Below, piece after piece: positions 1 through 10,371 of a stretch of DNA of 64,000 nucleotides. The stretch is from Comamonas sp. BIGb0152 (GTDB lineage Bacteria; Pseudomonadota; Gammaproteobacteria; Burkholderiales; Burkholderiaceae_C), in NCBI RefSeq assembly GCF_024809975.1, contig NZ_JANUDY010000014.1, positions 1 through 64,000 on the forward strand, written 5' to 3'. The notes beneath the pieces were generated by a model. That model saw nothing but the letters and a program-made list of their open reading frames with translations, searched no databases and was not told where the DNA came from. A program made the translations under genes and the position numbers. Numbering within the stretch: the first letter of the stretch is position 1; every line of letters starts with the position of its first letter.

Positions 1-81
1 AAACAAACCTTGCGAACCGCCCTCTTTCGAGTCTGGCAGCTTTGCAAGGCATCGTGCTGTCGATAGACGCTATTGTATAGG

Positions 82-107
82 CGTTTTCCCGGGGCTCCAG
101 GAAAACG
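82..107. repeat. Inverted repeat downstream of gshB
   Basis: Perfect 8-bp arms CGTTTTCC and GGAAAACG at 82-89 and 100-107 with a 10-base loop, 24 bases after the gshB stop. There is no T-run on either side, so it is at best a weak transcription end or an RNA-stabilising hairpin for gshB. Confidence 0.35.
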
Positions 108-130
108 TCGGTGTTTTTTGCAGCCGTGTG

Positions 131-1084
131 TCAGACGGCTTCGGCAACGGCCTTTTCCAGCGCTTCGATGAACATGTCGCCCACCGGAAAACCGGCTTGC
201 TGCTCGATCTCTTGGAAGCAGGTGGGGCTGGTGACATTGATCTCGGTGATGCGGTGGCCAATGATGTCCAGACCGATCAGCAAGAGGCCACGCGGCGCAA
301 GGCGCGCGCCGATGTGCTCGGCAATGGCACGGTCCTCAGGCTCCAGTGCCTGCGCCACGCCTTTGCCGCCAGCGGCCAGGTTGCCGCGCACTTCGTTGCC
401 CTGGGGAATGCGCGCCAGGCAGAACGGCACGGGCTTGCCGCCGATGATCAGCACGCGCTTGTCGCCTTTGGTGATTTCAGGCAGGTACTTTTGCACCATC
501 ACACTCTGGGCGCCATCGAGGTTCAGGGTTTCGATGATGCTGCCCAGGTTCATACCATCGGGGCCCACGCGGAAGATGCCCATGCCGCCCATGCCGTCCA
601 GGGGCTTCAGGATGATGTCCTGGTGCTGGGCGTGGAAGTCGCGGATGTCCTGGGCGCTGCGGGTAACCAAGGTGACGGGCGCGTATTCGGCAAACTCCAT
701 CACCGCCAGCTTTTCGGGGTGGTCGCGCAAGGCTGCTGGCTTGTTGAAGACCTTGGCGCCTTCGCGCTCGGCCTGGCCGAGCAAATGCGTGGCATAGAAG
801 TACTCGCTGTCGAAGGGCGGATCCTTGCGCATGATGATGGCGTCGAACTCGGCCAGTTCAGCGCGGCGGCCCGGTGCTTCGTCAAACCAGCGGGATTCGT
901 CGCCTGTCAGCACAATGTCGCGCACCCGGGCCGAGACCTTCTCGCCGCTAATCCAGTGGATGTGCTGCGGCTCACAGGCGGTGATGCGGTGGCCGCGCGC
1001 CTGGGCGCTGCGCATCATCGCAAAGGTACTGTCCTTGTAGATCTTGAAGGATTCAAGCGGATCGGCAACAAAGAGGATATGCAT
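131..1084 (-). CDS. gshB: Glutathione synthetase
   Basis: Cytosolic ATP-grasp ligase that joins glycine to gamma-glutamylcysteine, the second step of glutathione synthesis. The 317-residue product has the normal length of the proteobacterial enzyme. Visible signatures are an N-terminal MHILFVADPLE strand, MRKDPPFD near residues 86-93, the glycine-rich ATP-grasp loop KPLDGMGGMG near residues 160-169, and a C-terminal EINVTSPT metal/ATP-binding stretch. The start was set at the Met of MHILF; the open frame runs 13 codons further upstream but that part does not look like the family. Its partner gshA lies about 3.4 kb upstream on the same strand, with benE and kup between. Identification is firm. 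Confidence 0.95.
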   Translation of the reverse strand: MHILFVADPLESFKIYKDSTFAMMRSAQARGHRITACEPQHIHWISGEKVSARVRDIVLTGDESRWFDEAPGRRAELAEFDAIIMRKDPPFDSEYFYATHLLGQAEREGAKVFNKPAALRDHPEKLAVMEFAEYAPVTLVTRSAQDIRDFHAQHQDIILKPLDGMGGMGIFRVGPDGMNLGSIIETLNLDGAQSVMVQKYLPEITKGDKRVLIIGGKPVPFCLARIPQGNEVRGNLAAGGKGVAQALEPEDRAIAEHIGARLAPRGLLLIGLDIIGHRITEINVTSPTCFQEIEQQAGFPVGDMFIEALEKAVAEAV

Positions 1085-1183
1085 GGTGTGGGTCGGCGAC
1101 CGGAGGCCGCCCTGTTTATTCAATGGCCTTGCGTGCCCAGCAAAAGGGCCAGCGCAAGCAGAAACGGACAGAAAAAGGCGCGC

Positions 1184-2365
1184 TCAAGCCGAGCGGCGCT
1201 TGCCATAATGTTGCACAAAAAGCGCGAGGCTGCCTGCAACCACACCCCAAAAGGCCGAGCCCACTCCGGCTATTGTGACGCCGCTCACGGCCACCAGGAA
1301 GGTGATCAGCGCGGCCTCGCGGTATTGCTCGCCCTGCAAGGCCGTGTGCAAGCCGCCGCCGATGGTGCCCAGCAGCGCGATGCCGGCAATCGCCACCACC
1401 AGCTCATGCGGGAACGCCGTCAGCAGCCCTGCGATGACCACACCGAACCAGCCGATCAGCACATAGATCACACCGCAGACCACGGCTGCGGTGTAGCGGC
1501 GGGCTTTGTCGGGGTGGGATTCCGGCCCCATACAAATGGCCGCGGTGATGGCGGCCAGGTTGATGCCAAAGGCACCAAAAGGGGCCAGCAGCAAGGTGGC
1601 CAAGCCAGTCATGGTGATCAGCTTGGAGACCGGTAAATCAAAACCCGAGCCCCGGATGATGGCCACGCCCGGCAGATTCTGCGACGCCATGGTGACGACA
1701 AACAGCGGCAGCGCCAGGCTGATGGCCGCCTGCCAGCTGAAACTGGGCATGGTGAACACGGGCATCGTCAGGCCTGGCTGCACGGCCGACCACTGGATCT
1801 TGTGCTGCAGCAGCGCCACCGCAATGCCCACCGCCAAGGTGAGCATGACCGCATAGCGCGGCAACAGGCGCCGGCCCAGCAAATAGGCCAACAGCATGGC
1901 CACCACCAGCCAGGTATTGCTCTGCGCGGCGGCAAAGGCATCCAGCCCGAAGCGGGTCAGCACCCCCGCCAGCAAGGCCGAGGCAATGGCAATCGGGATG
2001 CGGTTCATCAGACGCTCGAACCAGCCCGTCATGCCCACCACCGCAATCAGCACGGCGCTGATGATGAAGGCGCCAATGGCATCGCCCATGCCGAACGCCC
2101 CGGTGGCGCCGGCCGTAGCCAGCACTGCAGCGCCCGGGGTGGACCAGGCCACCACCACCGGTTTGCGCAGCAAGATGCTGGGCACCCAGCAGCACAGACC
2201 GACACCGATGCCCAGCGACCAGACCCAGGACGAGACCTGGGCAGGTGTGGCGCCAAAGCTTTGCGCAGCCTGAAACACAATGGCAATGGAGCTGGTCAGG
2301 CCCACCAGCACCGTGACAAAGCCTGCGATGAGCGATGAGGCGCTCAGATCCTTGAAAAACCGCAT
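1184..2365 (-). CDS. benE: BenE-family benzoate/H+ symporter
   Basis: Predicted inner-membrane transporter of the BenE family, known for benzoate uptake coupled to protons. The 393-residue protein is almost wholly hydrophobic, with about 11-12 membrane segments beginning with SLIAGFVTVLVGLTSSIAI near residues 11-29, and internal sequence such as GINLAAITAAICMGPESHPD that is typical of the family. There is no aromatic-degradation gene beside it, so benzoate as substrate is a family inference. It sits between gshB and kup on the same strand with gaps of about 100 and 70 bases, so co-transcription is possible but not shown. Confidence 0.85.
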   Translation of the reverse strand: MRFFKDLSASSLIAGFVTVLVGLTSSIAIVFQAAQSFGATPAQVSSWVWSLGIGVGLCCWVPSILLRKPVVVAWSTPGAAVLATAGATGAFGMGDAIGAFIISAVLIAVVGMTGWFERLMNRIPIAIASALLAGVLTRFGLDAFAAAQSNTWLVVAMLLAYLLGRRLLPRYAVMLTLAVGIAVALLQHKIQWSAVQPGLTMPVFTMPSFSWQAAISLALPLFVVTMASQNLPGVAIIRGSGFDLPVSKLITMTGLATLLLAPFGAFGINLAAITAAICMGPESHPDKARRYTAAVVCGVIYVLIGWFGVVIAGLLTAFPHELVVAIAGIALLGTIGGGLHTALQGEQYREAALITFLVAVSGVTIAGVGSAFWGVVAGSLALFVQHYGKRRSA

Positions 2366-2432
2366 AGACCCTTTCGCGCCACCATGGAGCCCGCTGGCCT
2401 TGGGTGCGCAGCGGGTGGAAGCCCTGGCAGGT

Positions 2433-4328
2433 TTAGATTTCTAGTTTGGAGCCCAGCTCCACTACGCTGTTGCTGGGCAGCAGCAGGAACTCGGCCGCAC
2501 CCGCCGCATTGTGGTGCATTTGGGCAAACAACTTCTGACGCCAAGGTGCCATGCCGGCACTTGCCTTGTCGGTGGGCACAAACACATCGCGCGAGAGGAA
2601 ATAGCTGGTCACCATCTGCCCAGTGTCGCAGCCATGCCCGCGCAGCTGGTGCAGGGCATTGGGCACATCGACATCGTTCTTGAAGCCGTAGTTCAGCTGC
2701 ACCCGCCAGCAGTCTCCGCCCAGGGGCTCGATCACTGCGCGCTTCTCCAGGCCGATCCAGGGCACCTCGTGGTAGACGATGTTGACGAACATGTTCTGCT
2801 CATGCAGCACCTTGTTGTGCTTGAGGTTGTGCAAAAGCGCCGTGGGCACCACATGCGGATCGGAGTTCAGAAACACCGCCGTGCCCGGCACGCGGGTAGG
2901 CGGGGCCTGCAGCACCATCTGCAAAAAGCCCTGCAGATCGATGCCATTGGCATGCAGCTTGCTGTAGACCAGCTCCCGCCCCCGCTTCCAGGTCATCATC
3001 ACCACAAACAGGCACAGGCCGATGACCAGCGGGAACCAACCGCCATCGAGCAGCTTGAGCAGGTTGGACGCAAAGAAGGTGAAATCGATGCAGAAGAAGA
3101 ACACTGTGGGCGCCAGCGCCATCCACAAAGGGTATTTCCAGCCGTAGCGCAGCACAAAGAAGGTAAGCACCGTGGTGATGGTCATGTCCAAGGTCACGGC
3201 AATCCCGTAGGCCGCTGCCATATTGCTGCTGGATTTGAACAGGATCACCGCCAAAACGATGGTCAGGAACAGGCTCCAGTTCACAAACGGGATATAGATC
3301 TGCCCCGTATCACGCACACTGGTGTGCAGGATCTGGATGCGCGGCAGGTAGCCCAGCTGGATGACCTGCTTGGTCACGCTGAAGGCCCCGGTGATCAAGG
3401 CCTGCGATGCAATCACCGTGGCCATGGTGGCCAGCAGCACCAAGGGCAGCAGCGCCCAGCCCGGCGCCAGCATAAAGAAGGGGTTCTTCACCGCCTCCGC
3501 GTTCTCCAGCACCAAGGCACCCTGGCCAAAGTAATTGAGCACCAGCGATGGCATGGCAATGCTGAACCAGGCCAGGCGAATGGGCTTGCGGCCAAAGTGG
3601 CCCATGTCGGCGTACAAGGCCTCGGCCCCCGTCACGCACAGCACCACGGCACCCAGAATGATGAAGCTGATGCCTGGATGGCGAACGATGAAACCCAGCG
3701 CATGGTGCGGGCTGAGCGCCCACAGCACTTGCGGGTGGTCCACGATGTTCCAGATGCCCAAGGCCGCAATACACAGGAACCAGACCACCATGATGGGCCC
3801 GAAGAACTTGCCAATGCCTGCGGTGCCGCGCTTTTGCACCCAAAACAGCAGCAGCAAGACCAGCAAGGTCAGCGGAATCACCCAGGACTTGAAACCTGGC
3901 GATACCACCTCCAGGCCTTCCACGGCCGAGAGCACCGAAATCGCGGGCGTGATGACGCCATCGCCATAGAACAGGCAAGTGCCAAAGATGCCGACCAGCA
4001 TCAGCACCGAGCGCAGTTGTGGTTTGTCCTTCACCGCCTGCGAGGCCAGCGCCAGCATCGCAATCAGCCCGCCCTCGCCATTGTTGTCCGCGCGCAGCAC
4101 CAGCACCACGTACTTGAGCGAGACGATCAGGGTCAGGGTCCAGAAAAGAATGGACAACACGCCGTAGACGTTGTCGTGGGTGAAAGGCACGTGGCCTGAG
4201 CCGAACACCTCTTTGAGCGAGTACAGCACGCTGGTGCCGATATCGCCGTACACCACCCCGATGGCACCAAGCGTCAACCCGGGCAGTGCAGATTTATTGT
4301 TGTGTTGCACATCAAGCCTTTGTGCCAT
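2433..4328 (-). CDS. kup: KUP-family potassium transporter
   Basis: Low-affinity K+ uptake protein (K+/H+ symporter) of the KUP/HAK family, inner membrane. The 631 residues match the usual 620-630. The family hallmark [15 protein letters not shown] stands near residues 28-42; about 12 membrane segments fill residues 18-430, followed by a hydrophilic cytosolic C-terminal domain. Start at the ATG of MAQRLDVQ. Together with trkA-trkH about 1.5 kb upstream on the same strand it gives this locus two independent K+ uptake systems, on either side of gshA. Confidence 0.95.
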   Translation of the reverse strand: MAQRLDVQHNNKSALPGLTLGAIGVVYGDIGTSVLYSLKEVFGSGHVPFTHDNVYGVLSILFWTLTLIVSLKYVVLVLRADNNGEGGLIAMLALASQAVKDKPQLRSVLMLVGIFGTCLFYGDGVITPAISVLSAVEGLEVVSPGFKSWVIPLTLLVLLLLFWVQKRGTAGIGKFFGPIMVVWFLCIAALGIWNIVDHPQVLWALSPHHALGFIVRHPGISFIILGAVVLCVTGAEALYADMGHFGRKPIRLAWFSIAMPSLVLNYFGQGALVLENAEAVKNPFFMLAPGWALLPLVLLATMATVIASQALITGAFSVTKQVIQLGYLPRIQILHTSVRDTGQIYIPFVNWSLFLTIVLAVILFKSSSNMAAAYGIAVTLDMTITTVLTFFVLRYGWKYPLWMALAPTVFFFCIDFTFFASNLLKLLDGGWFPLVIGLCLFVVMMTWKRGRELVYSKLHANGIDLQGFLQMVLQAPPTRVPGTAVFLNSDPHVVPTALLHNLKHNKVLHEQNMFVNIVYHEVPWIGLEKRAVIEPLGGDCWRVQLNYGFKNDVDVPNALHQLRGHGCDTGQMVTSYFLSRDVFVPTDKASAGMAPWRQKLFAQMHHNAAGAAEFLLLPSNSVVELGSKLEI

Positions 4329-4471
4329 GCCGCATCAGGCATGCTTGTAGTGGATTGGTTTGCATTGTGCGCCTGTTGTTGCGCCCGCAGGAGAGCCGCA
4401 CATCCGGACAAGCCCGAATGGCGGATCACTGGCAAGCAGCAACCAGATGGTCGATCACCGTGGAATCAGGC

Positions 4472-5761
4472 TCAGTCGTAGATCTCGGCGTCCGGGTCGG
4501 TCGCCTCCAGCTCATAGCTGGCCGCCAGCATCGCCAGGCGTGCCACCACGCCATACATATAGAAGCGGTTAGGCGCGCTGGCCCCCACCGAATCGCCCGG
4601 AGAGATACCGTGCTCGAAGGACAGCGGGATGAAATGCGCCCCAGGCACGTTGAGGTTGTCCTCCGCACCCTTGTCGGAGTGGGCGCGGTAGTAGCCACCG
4701 ACTACATAGCGGTCGATCATGTAGACCACCGGCTCGGCCGCTTCCTTGTCCATGCGCTCGACGGTCTGCACACCCTCCTGGATGATCATGTCATGCACCT
4801 GCTGGCCGTCCTTGACCAGCGACATCTGGTTCTTGGTCTTGACCGACAGCTGCCGCAGTTCCTTGGCGTCGTGCACGCTCATCACGCCCATGCCATAGGT
4901 GCCGTTGTCCGCCTTGACCACGACAAAAGGCGTCTCCTTGATGCCGTATTCCTTGTACTTGCGCCGCACCTTGGTCAGCATCACATCGACGTCTTCGCGC
5001 AGCTCATCGAGCGCATGCTCGCTGCCATCGGTGAAGTCCACACCCTTGCGGCTGCTGAACATCGGGTTGATCAGCCAGGGATCGATCCCCATCAGCTTGC
5101 CAAAGCGCTTGGCCACCTCTTCGTAGCTCTGAAAGTGGCGGCTCTTGCGTCGCACGCTCCAGCCGGCATGCAACGGGGGCAGCACAAACTGCTCATACAC
5201 CTCTTCCAGAATGCCGGGCGCGCCGGTGGACAGGTCGTTGTTCAGCAAGATGGTGCAAGGGTCGAAATACTTCAAACCCACGCGGCGGCCATGGCGCAGC
5301 GCGGGCTCAATCACCAGCTCCTTGTTGCCCACCTTGAGTTTGATGGTCTCCTTGACTTCCGGGTCGATCGAGCCAATGCGCACATTGAGCCCAGCCATCG
5401 AGAAGATGTGCTGCAGCTGCACCAGATTGGCCAGGTATTGCGGGTTGCGCGTCTGGTTCTCGGGGATGATCAGCAGGTTGCGGGCCTCGGGGCAGATCTT
5501 TTCAATCGCCGCCATCGCAGATTGCACGGCCAGCGGCACCATCTCCGGGGTCAGGTTGTTCCAGCCACCTGGAAACAGATTGGTGTCCACGGGCGCCAGC
5601 TTGAAGCCGGCGTTGCGTATATCCACCGACGAATAGAGCGGAGGCGTGTGCTCCATCCACTCCAGGCGGAACCAGCGCTCGATCGCGGGCATGGCATCGA
5701 GCATGCGCTGTTCCAATTCGTTGATGGGCCCCGTTAGGGCTGTTATGAGATTCGGGACCAT
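4472..5761 (-). CDS. gshA: Glutamate--cysteine ligase (proteobacterial type)
   Basis: ATP-dependent ligation of L-glutamate and L-cysteine, the first and rate-limiting step of glutathione synthesis. At 429 residues it belongs to the shorter proteobacterial class described in Acidithiobacillus and beta-proteobacteria, not the E. coli gshA class; supporting stretches are LAPVDTNLFPGGWNN near residues 55-69 and ADNGTYGMGVMSV near 290-302. The ATG start is preceded by an AT-rich leader with a TACAAT box. Flanked upstream by trkH and downstream by kup on the same strand. Since glutathione gates K+ efflux systems in other bacteria, the proximity to K+ uptake genes may be functional, but that is inference. 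Confidence 0.93.
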   Translation of the reverse strand: MVPNLITALTGPINELEQRMLDAMPAIERWFRLEWMEHTPPLYSSVDIRNAGFKLAPVDTNLFPGGWNNLTPEMVPLAVQSAMAAIEKICPEARNLLIIPENQTRNPQYLANLVQLQHIFSMAGLNVRIGSIDPEVKETIKLKVGNKELVIEPALRHGRRVGLKYFDPCTILLNNDLSTGAPGILEEVYEQFVLPPLHAGWSVRRKSRHFQSYEEVAKRFGKLMGIDPWLINPMFSSRKGVDFTDGSEHALDELREDVDVMLTKVRRKYKEYGIKETPFVVVKADNGTYGMGVMSVHDAKELRQLSVKTKNQMSLVKDGQQVHDMIIQEGVQTVERMDKEAAEPVVYMIDRYVVGGYYRAHSDKGAEDNLNVPGAHFIPLSFEHGISPGDSVGASAPNRFYMYGVVARLAMLAASYELEATDPDAEIYD

Positions 5762-5816
5762 AAATGAATACTGTTTGAGGGCTCAAAAAAAACGAGCAAA
5801 AAACAATTGAGAGCCA

Positions 5817-5839
5817 ATTGTAGAGAGTTGGGGGCCAAA
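5817..5839 (-). promoter_or_regulatory. Likely gshA promoter
   Basis: On the minus strand a TACAAT -10 box (plus-strand ATTGTA at 5817-5822) lies about 55 bases before the gshA ATG, with GTGACT as a partial -35 match 16 bases upstream. The -35 match is only moderate. Confidence 0.4.
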
Positions 5840-5878
5840 GTCACCAGAACTTTGCGGCCCGCACACATTGGCAAGTAC

Positions 5879-7345
5879 TCACCTGCGCCAAAAAGCAGGT
5901 GTCAAAAGGGCCAGGAAGCTGAGGATCTCCAGCCGTCCCATCAGCATGCCCAAGGTGGTCACGCTCAATTGAAAGCTGGTTAGGCCGGCAAAATTGTTGC
6001 TGGGGCCCAAATCGCCCCAGCCTACACCCGCACAGTTGACGCTGGCAAGCACAGCCCCCAGCGCATTGTGCAAATCCATGTCGGTCAGCAGCAAGGCCAT
6101 GGTCAGCACCGCAATGGTGGCGCAGTACACCAGCATGAAGGCCAGCACCGAGAAGATCACCCGCTCATCCACGGCCAGGCCACCGACCGTGACAGGCTGC
6201 ACCGCATTGGGATGCACCAGGCGCCGCATCTCGCGCCGAGTCTGCTTGAGCAGCAGCAGCATGCGGATCATCTTGATGCCGCCGCCCGTCGAGCCCGCAC
6301 TGGTCGCCACACCGGACAGCAGCAGCATGAACACCGGCGCAAAAGGCGGCCAGAGGCCAAAATCCACAGCCGCGTAACCGGTGGTAGTGGCCACCGATAC
6401 CGTGTGGAAAACGCCCATGCGCAACGATTCCAAGGGTCCATACACACCCTTGAACCAAAGCAGCGCGGCCACCAGCAACCCGCCTCCCAGCAAGGTGCCG
6501 ATGGTGGCGCGGAACTCCGGCTGGCGGTACAACACCCAGGCATTGCGCTTGCGGATGGCCACAAAATACAGCGCAAAATTGCAGCTGGCCAACAGCATGA
6601 ACACCGTGCAGATGGCCTCGATCAGCGGGGAGTTGAAATAGGCAAAGCTGGCGTCATGGGGGGTTAGCCCGCCCAGGCTCACCGTGGTGAACATGACCAT
6701 CACCGCATCCAGCGGCGTCATGCCAGCCATCCAATAGGCCAGCGCGCACACCACCGAGAAAAGGCCATACACCCCCCACAGCCCCTTGGCCGTCTCGGCC
6801 ATGCGCGGGGTGAGCTTGGTGTCTTTGACGGGCCCGGCGGCTTCGGCGCGGAACAGCTGGCTGCCGCCCATGCCGATCATCGGCAAGATGGCAACGGCCA
6901 GAATCAAAATCCCCATGCCGCCCATCCACTGCAAAAAAGTGCGCCAGATGTTGAGCGACACCGGCAAGGTGTCCACATGGTTGAGCACGGTGGAGCCGGT
7001 GGTGGTCAGGCCCGAGACCGCTTCAAAGTAGGCGTGCTGCCAGCTCAGCGCCCGGTCAATGCGCTCAAAACCCAGGTACAGCGGCAGCGCGGCAAACAGC
7101 GGGAACACCATCCACACAAAGGCCACCAGCATGATGCCGTGGCGCGCCTGCAGCTCGCGCTGCTCATGGCGGGCCAGCCACCACAGCACCAGACCGCAGG
7201 CCCAGGTGATGCCCATGGTGACCGGATAGACGCCAAACACCCCGTCATCAAGCCACAGCGATGAGAGGGCGGGAACGGCCATCGTGCCACCAAACATCAG
7301 CAGCAAAATGCCCAATACACGCAGCACGGGTCGCAGATCAGTCAT
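5879..7345 (-). CDS. trkH: Trk potassium uptake channel subunit TrkH
   Basis: Pore-forming inner-membrane subunit of the Trk K+ uptake system. The 488-residue length is standard. Selectivity-filter-like loops are visible: SGLTTTGSTVL near residues 109-119, VATTTGYAAVDFG near 318-330 and SAGSTGGGIKMIR near 349-361, the last being a TrkH hallmark. Eight to ten hydrophobic helices surround these loops. It follows trkA with an 8-base gap, so the two form an operon; TrkA gates this channel in response to nucleotides. Confidence 0.95.
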   Translation of the reverse strand: MTDLRPVLRVLGILLLMFGGTMAVPALSSLWLDDGVFGVYPVTMGITWACGLVLWWLARHEQRELQARHGIMLVAFVWMVFPLFAALPLYLGFERIDRALSWQHAYFEAVSGLTTTGSTVLNHVDTLPVSLNIWRTFLQWMGGMGILILAVAILPMIGMGGSQLFRAEAAGPVKDTKLTPRMAETAKGLWGVYGLFSVVCALAYWMAGMTPLDAVMVMFTTVSLGGLTPHDASFAYFNSPLIEAICTVFMLLASCNFALYFVAIRKRNAWVLYRQPEFRATIGTLLGGGLLVAALLWFKGVYGPLESLRMGVFHTVSVATTTGYAAVDFGLWPPFAPVFMLLLSGVATSAGSTGGGIKMIRMLLLLKQTRREMRRLVHPNAVQPVTVGGLAVDERVIFSVLAFMLVYCATIAVLTMALLLTDMDLHNALGAVLASVNCAGVGWGDLGPSNNFAGLTSFQLSVTTLGMLMGRLEILSFLALLTPAFWRR

Positions 7346-7353
7346 CGGCTGGC

Positions 7354-8841
7354 CTAGAAAAAGGTCACCCCAACACGGAACAAGGCTTCCACCTCATGCA
7401 CCAGGCGCTTGTTGGGCAAGAAGAGGATGACATGGTCGTTGTTTTGGATGATGGTGCCGCTGGTCGGAACAATCACCTCCACCAAGTCCTGGCGCTCCTC
7501 CTCGTCGCGCTCAGCCGCCTCGCTGCCATTGGTATTGCGCGCATCCGGCTCGGGCAGGCCACGCACGATCATGCCAATATGCACATCGCGCGGCAGGCGC
7601 AGGTTGCCCACGCGCCGGCCCACCGCGCGCGAGGTCTTGGCATCCCCGCGCGCCACAATCTCGATCGCCTCGGCCACACCCCGGCGCAGGCTATGCACCG
7701 CCTGCACATCGCCCTGGCGCACATAGGCCAGCAGCTCGCCCAAAGTGGCTTGCGCGGGCGACAGCGCAATATCAATCTGCGTGCCATGCATCAGGTCGGC
7801 ATAGGTGCGGCGGTTGATCAGCGCCAGCACCCGTGTCGCGCCCAGCTTCTTGGCCAGCAGGCAGGACATGATGTTGTCCTCGTCGTCATCGGTGATGGCC
7901 ACAAACAGGTCCACGTCTTCGACGTTCTCGTTCTCCATCAAGGTCTCGTCGGTCGCATCGCCCTTGAGCACCAGCACATCGGACGGCAGGCGCGAGGCCA
8001 GATAGACGCAGCGGTCCTCGCTCTTCTCGATGATCTTGACCTGGAAGCGCCTGGACTCCTTGGTCAGCGCCCGCGCCAGCCGCATGCCCACGCGCCCGCC
8101 GCCGGCCACCATCACGCGGCGCACTGGCTGGGCCTGCTCACCCACCTGGCGGTTGAAGGCCGCCAGCACATCGCCCAGGTAGTCTTTACCCGAGAGTACA
8201 AACACTTCATCACCCGGCTCGATGCGGGTGCTTCCTTCCATGGGGACCAGGCGGTCGGCCTCATGGTGAAAACGCCGGTACACGCCCACCACCCGCACCG
8301 CGCCATGGGGCAGGTTCTGCCGCACATCGGCCACGCTCAGGCCCACCACCGGCGCACCGCCGCGTGCACGCACCGATGCCAGCGCCACATGGCCCTGGGC
8401 AAATTCGCGCACCTGCAGCGCCTCCGGGTAAGTCACCAGCTTGCCGATGTAGCCCATCAGCGCTTCTTCGGGGCAGAACGCATGCGTTACCCCAAAGCCG
8501 GTATCCGAGAGCAACTCGGCATGGCTTTTGAGCGCCACGGAGCGCACGCGCACAATACGGGTGGGGATATTGAACAGCACCTGCGCGATTTTGCAGGCCG
8601 TCAGGTTGGTTTCGTCCTGGGAGGTGCAGGCAATCAGCATGTCCGTGTCGGCGGCACCGGCCTCGGCCAGCACCTCGGGGCTGATGCCATTGCCGACGAC
8701 GCCACGCAGATCGAAGCGGCCTTCAAGATCACGCAGGCGCACACCATCCGTATCGATAACGGTGATGTCGTTTTTTTCACTCAGCAGGCTTTCAGCGACG
8801 CTCTCGCCCACGCGGCCTGCGCCGAGGATCAGAATTTTCAT
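7354..8841 (-). CDS. trkA: Trk system regulatory NAD-binding protein TrkA
   Basis: Cytosolic peripheral regulator of the Trk K+ channel. It holds two RCK units: a first Rossmann fold beginning MKILILGAGRVGES at residue 1 and a second with VAGGGRVGMRLAR near residue 237, each followed by a TrkA-C domain. The 495 residues are slightly longer than the E. coli protein (458); a low-complexity acidic insert (NTNGSEAAERDEEER near residue 435) explains part of the difference. Start set at MKILIL; the frame extends 5 codons further. First gene of the trkA-trkH operon. Confidence 0.95.
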   Translation of the reverse strand: MKILILGAGRVGESVAESLLSEKNDITVIDTDGVRLRDLEGRFDLRGVVGNGISPEVLAEAGAADTDMLIACTSQDETNLTACKIAQVLFNIPTRIVRVRSVALKSHAELLSDTGFGVTHAFCPEEALMGYIGKLVTYPEALQVREFAQGHVALASVRARGGAPVVGLSVADVRQNLPHGAVRVVGVYRRFHHEADRLVPMEGSTRIEPGDEVFVLSGKDYLGDVLAAFNRQVGEQAQPVRRVMVAGGGRVGMRLARALTKESRRFQVKIIEKSEDRCVYLASRLPSDVLVLKGDATDETLMENENVEDVDLFVAITDDDEDNIMSCLLAKKLGATRVLALINRRTYADLMHGTQIDIALSPAQATLGELLAYVRQGDVQAVHSLRRGVAEAIEIVARGDAKTSRAVGRRVGNLRLPRDVHIGMIVRGLPEPDARNTNGSEAAERDEEERQDLVEVIVPTSGTIIQNNDHVILFLPNKRLVHEVEALFRVGVTFF

Positions 8842-8904
8842 ATCATGAGGCGCCAAGTCACCAGGGGGCGGCTTGGCATGGCCGCATCATAACGTGGGAG
8901 AGAT

Positions 8905-8930
8905 GGCGCCGGTCTACCAACACCGGCGCC
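8905..8930. repeat. GC-rich inverted repeat after proA
   Basis: Perfect 8-bp arms GGCGCCGG and CCGGCGCC (8905-8912, 8923-8930), loop of 10 bases, between the proA stop and the trkA start, both on the minus strand. No T-run follows, so it may be a Rho-assisted end or pause site rather than a full intrinsic terminator. Confidence 0.4.
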
Positions 8931-8963
8931 CCAGCTACCCACGACGTGGGGCCGCAACAGCCA

Positions 8964-10244
8964 TCAGCCGCGCACTTCGCCTTCGCCCAGCACAATGTAT
9001 TTCAGCGATGTCAGGCCTTCGATGCCCACCGGCCCACGGGCATGGAACTTGTCGGTGCTGATGCCAATCTCTGCACCCAGCCCAAACTCAAAACCATCGG
9101 CAAAACGCGTGCTGGCGTTGACCATCACGCTGGCCGAATCGACCTCGCGCAAAAACTGCTGCGCATGCATGTGATCGCGCGTAATGATCGCCTCGGTATG
9201 GTGGCTGGAGTATTGGTTGATATGGGCGATGGCCTCTTGCACACCCGCCACCACCTTGATGCTGATGACGGCAGCCAGGTATTCTTCCGACCAGTCTTGC
9301 TCGGTGGCCGGTACCAGGCTGGCACCGGGCACTGCCTGCAGCAGCGCCAAAGCCTCGGCATCGGCACGCATCTCCACCCCTTTGGCCGCAAACACAGCGC
9401 CAATGCGCGGCAAAAAGTCTGCCGCCACCGCACGCGCCACCAGCAGGCTTTCGGTCGCGTTGCAGGGGCTGTATTTCTGGGTCTTGGCGTTTTCCGTCAC
9501 CTTGACGGCCATATCCAGATCGCAGGGCGCATCAATATAGGTATGGCAATTGCCATCCAGGTGCTTGATCACCGGCACCTTGGCCTCGCGGCTGATGCGC
9601 TCGATCAGGCCCTTGCCACCGCGCGGAATGATCACATCCACAAAAGCGGGCATCGCAATCAGCTGGCCCACCGCTTCGCGGTCGGTGGTTTGCACCAGCT
9701 GCACGCCGGCCGCCGGCAACCCAGCCTCCAGCAGTGCCTGCTCTACCAGGCGCGCCAAGGCCTTGTTCGAGTCGATGGCCTCGGAGCCGCCGCGCAAAAT
9801 GCAGGCATTGCCGCTCTTGATCGACAGGCTGGCCGCCTCGATGGTCACATTCGGGCGGCTTTCATAGATCATGCCGAACACGCCAATCGGCACGCGCATC
9901 TGGCCCACGCGGATGCCGCTGGGCATCTGCTTCATGCCAATCACCTCGCCCACCACATCGGCCATGGCCGCCAGCTGCTCGCAGCCCTGGGCACAGGTCT
10001 CCAGCACGGCCGGTGTCAGGCGCAGTCGGTCCACCATCGGCGCCGACAGGCCATTGGCCTGCGCACGCGCCAAATCCTTGGCGTTGTCCACCTGCAAGGC
10101 CTCGGTCTGGTCGCGCAGCAAACGTGCCAATGCCAGCAAGGCCTTGTTTTTGATAGCAGAGGGAGCTTTAGCCATCTGGGCAGAGGCTTGTTTGGCCTGC
10201 AGCCCCAGGGCCTGCATGGTTTCCGAGATGTTCAGGGCATTCAT
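8964..10244 (-). CDS. proA: Gamma-glutamyl phosphate reductase
   Basis: NADPH-dependent reduction of gamma-glutamyl phosphate to glutamate semialdehyde, the second step of proline synthesis from glutamate (cytosol). The 426-residue protein belongs to the aldehyde dehydrogenase superfamily; the catalytic Cys lies in [14 protein letters not shown] near residue 265, and [12 protein letters not shown] near residue 119 is a ProA signature. Start set at MNALNISE, 28 codons inside the longest open frame. In relatives proA often follows holA; here it sits apart from holA, next to trkA. proB is not in the window. Confidence 0.95.
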   Translation of the reverse strand: MNALNISETMQALGLQAKQASAQMAKAPSAIKNKALLALARLLRDQTEALQVDNAKDLARAQANGLSAPMVDRLRLTPAVLETCAQGCEQLAAMADVVGEVIGMKQMPSGIRVGQMRVPIGVFGMIYESRPNVTIEAASLSIKSGNACILRGGSEAIDSNKALARLVEQALLEAGLPAAGVQLVQTTDREAVGQLIAMPAFVDVIIPRGGKGLIERISREAKVPVIKHLDGNCHTYIDAPCDLDMAVKVTENAKTQKYSPCNATESLLVARAVAADFLPRIGAVFAAKGVEMRADAEALALLQAVPGASLVPATEQDWSEEYLAAVISIKVVAGVQEAIAHINQYSSHHTEAIITRDHMHAQQFLREVDSASVMVNASTRFADGFEFGLGAEIGISTDKFHARGPVGIEGLTSLKYIVLGEGEVRG

Positions 10245-10371
10245 AGGGCTATTGTCCGGCATTTGCGCGCCGGAGGTCAGGCCGCGCTGCCAATGGCCCC
10301 TGGCAAATCCCAGGCTGGGCCTGCACAAAGGCCTCTACACTGCAGCCATGTTGAGCCACCAGGAGACCACC

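Noticed and set aside
128..1636. A 502-codon plus-strand open frame opposite gshB and benE
   Set aside because: It is the GC-rich shadow of two firmly identified minus-strand genes; its His/Gln/Ala-rich translation has no family likeness and no ribosome-binding site.
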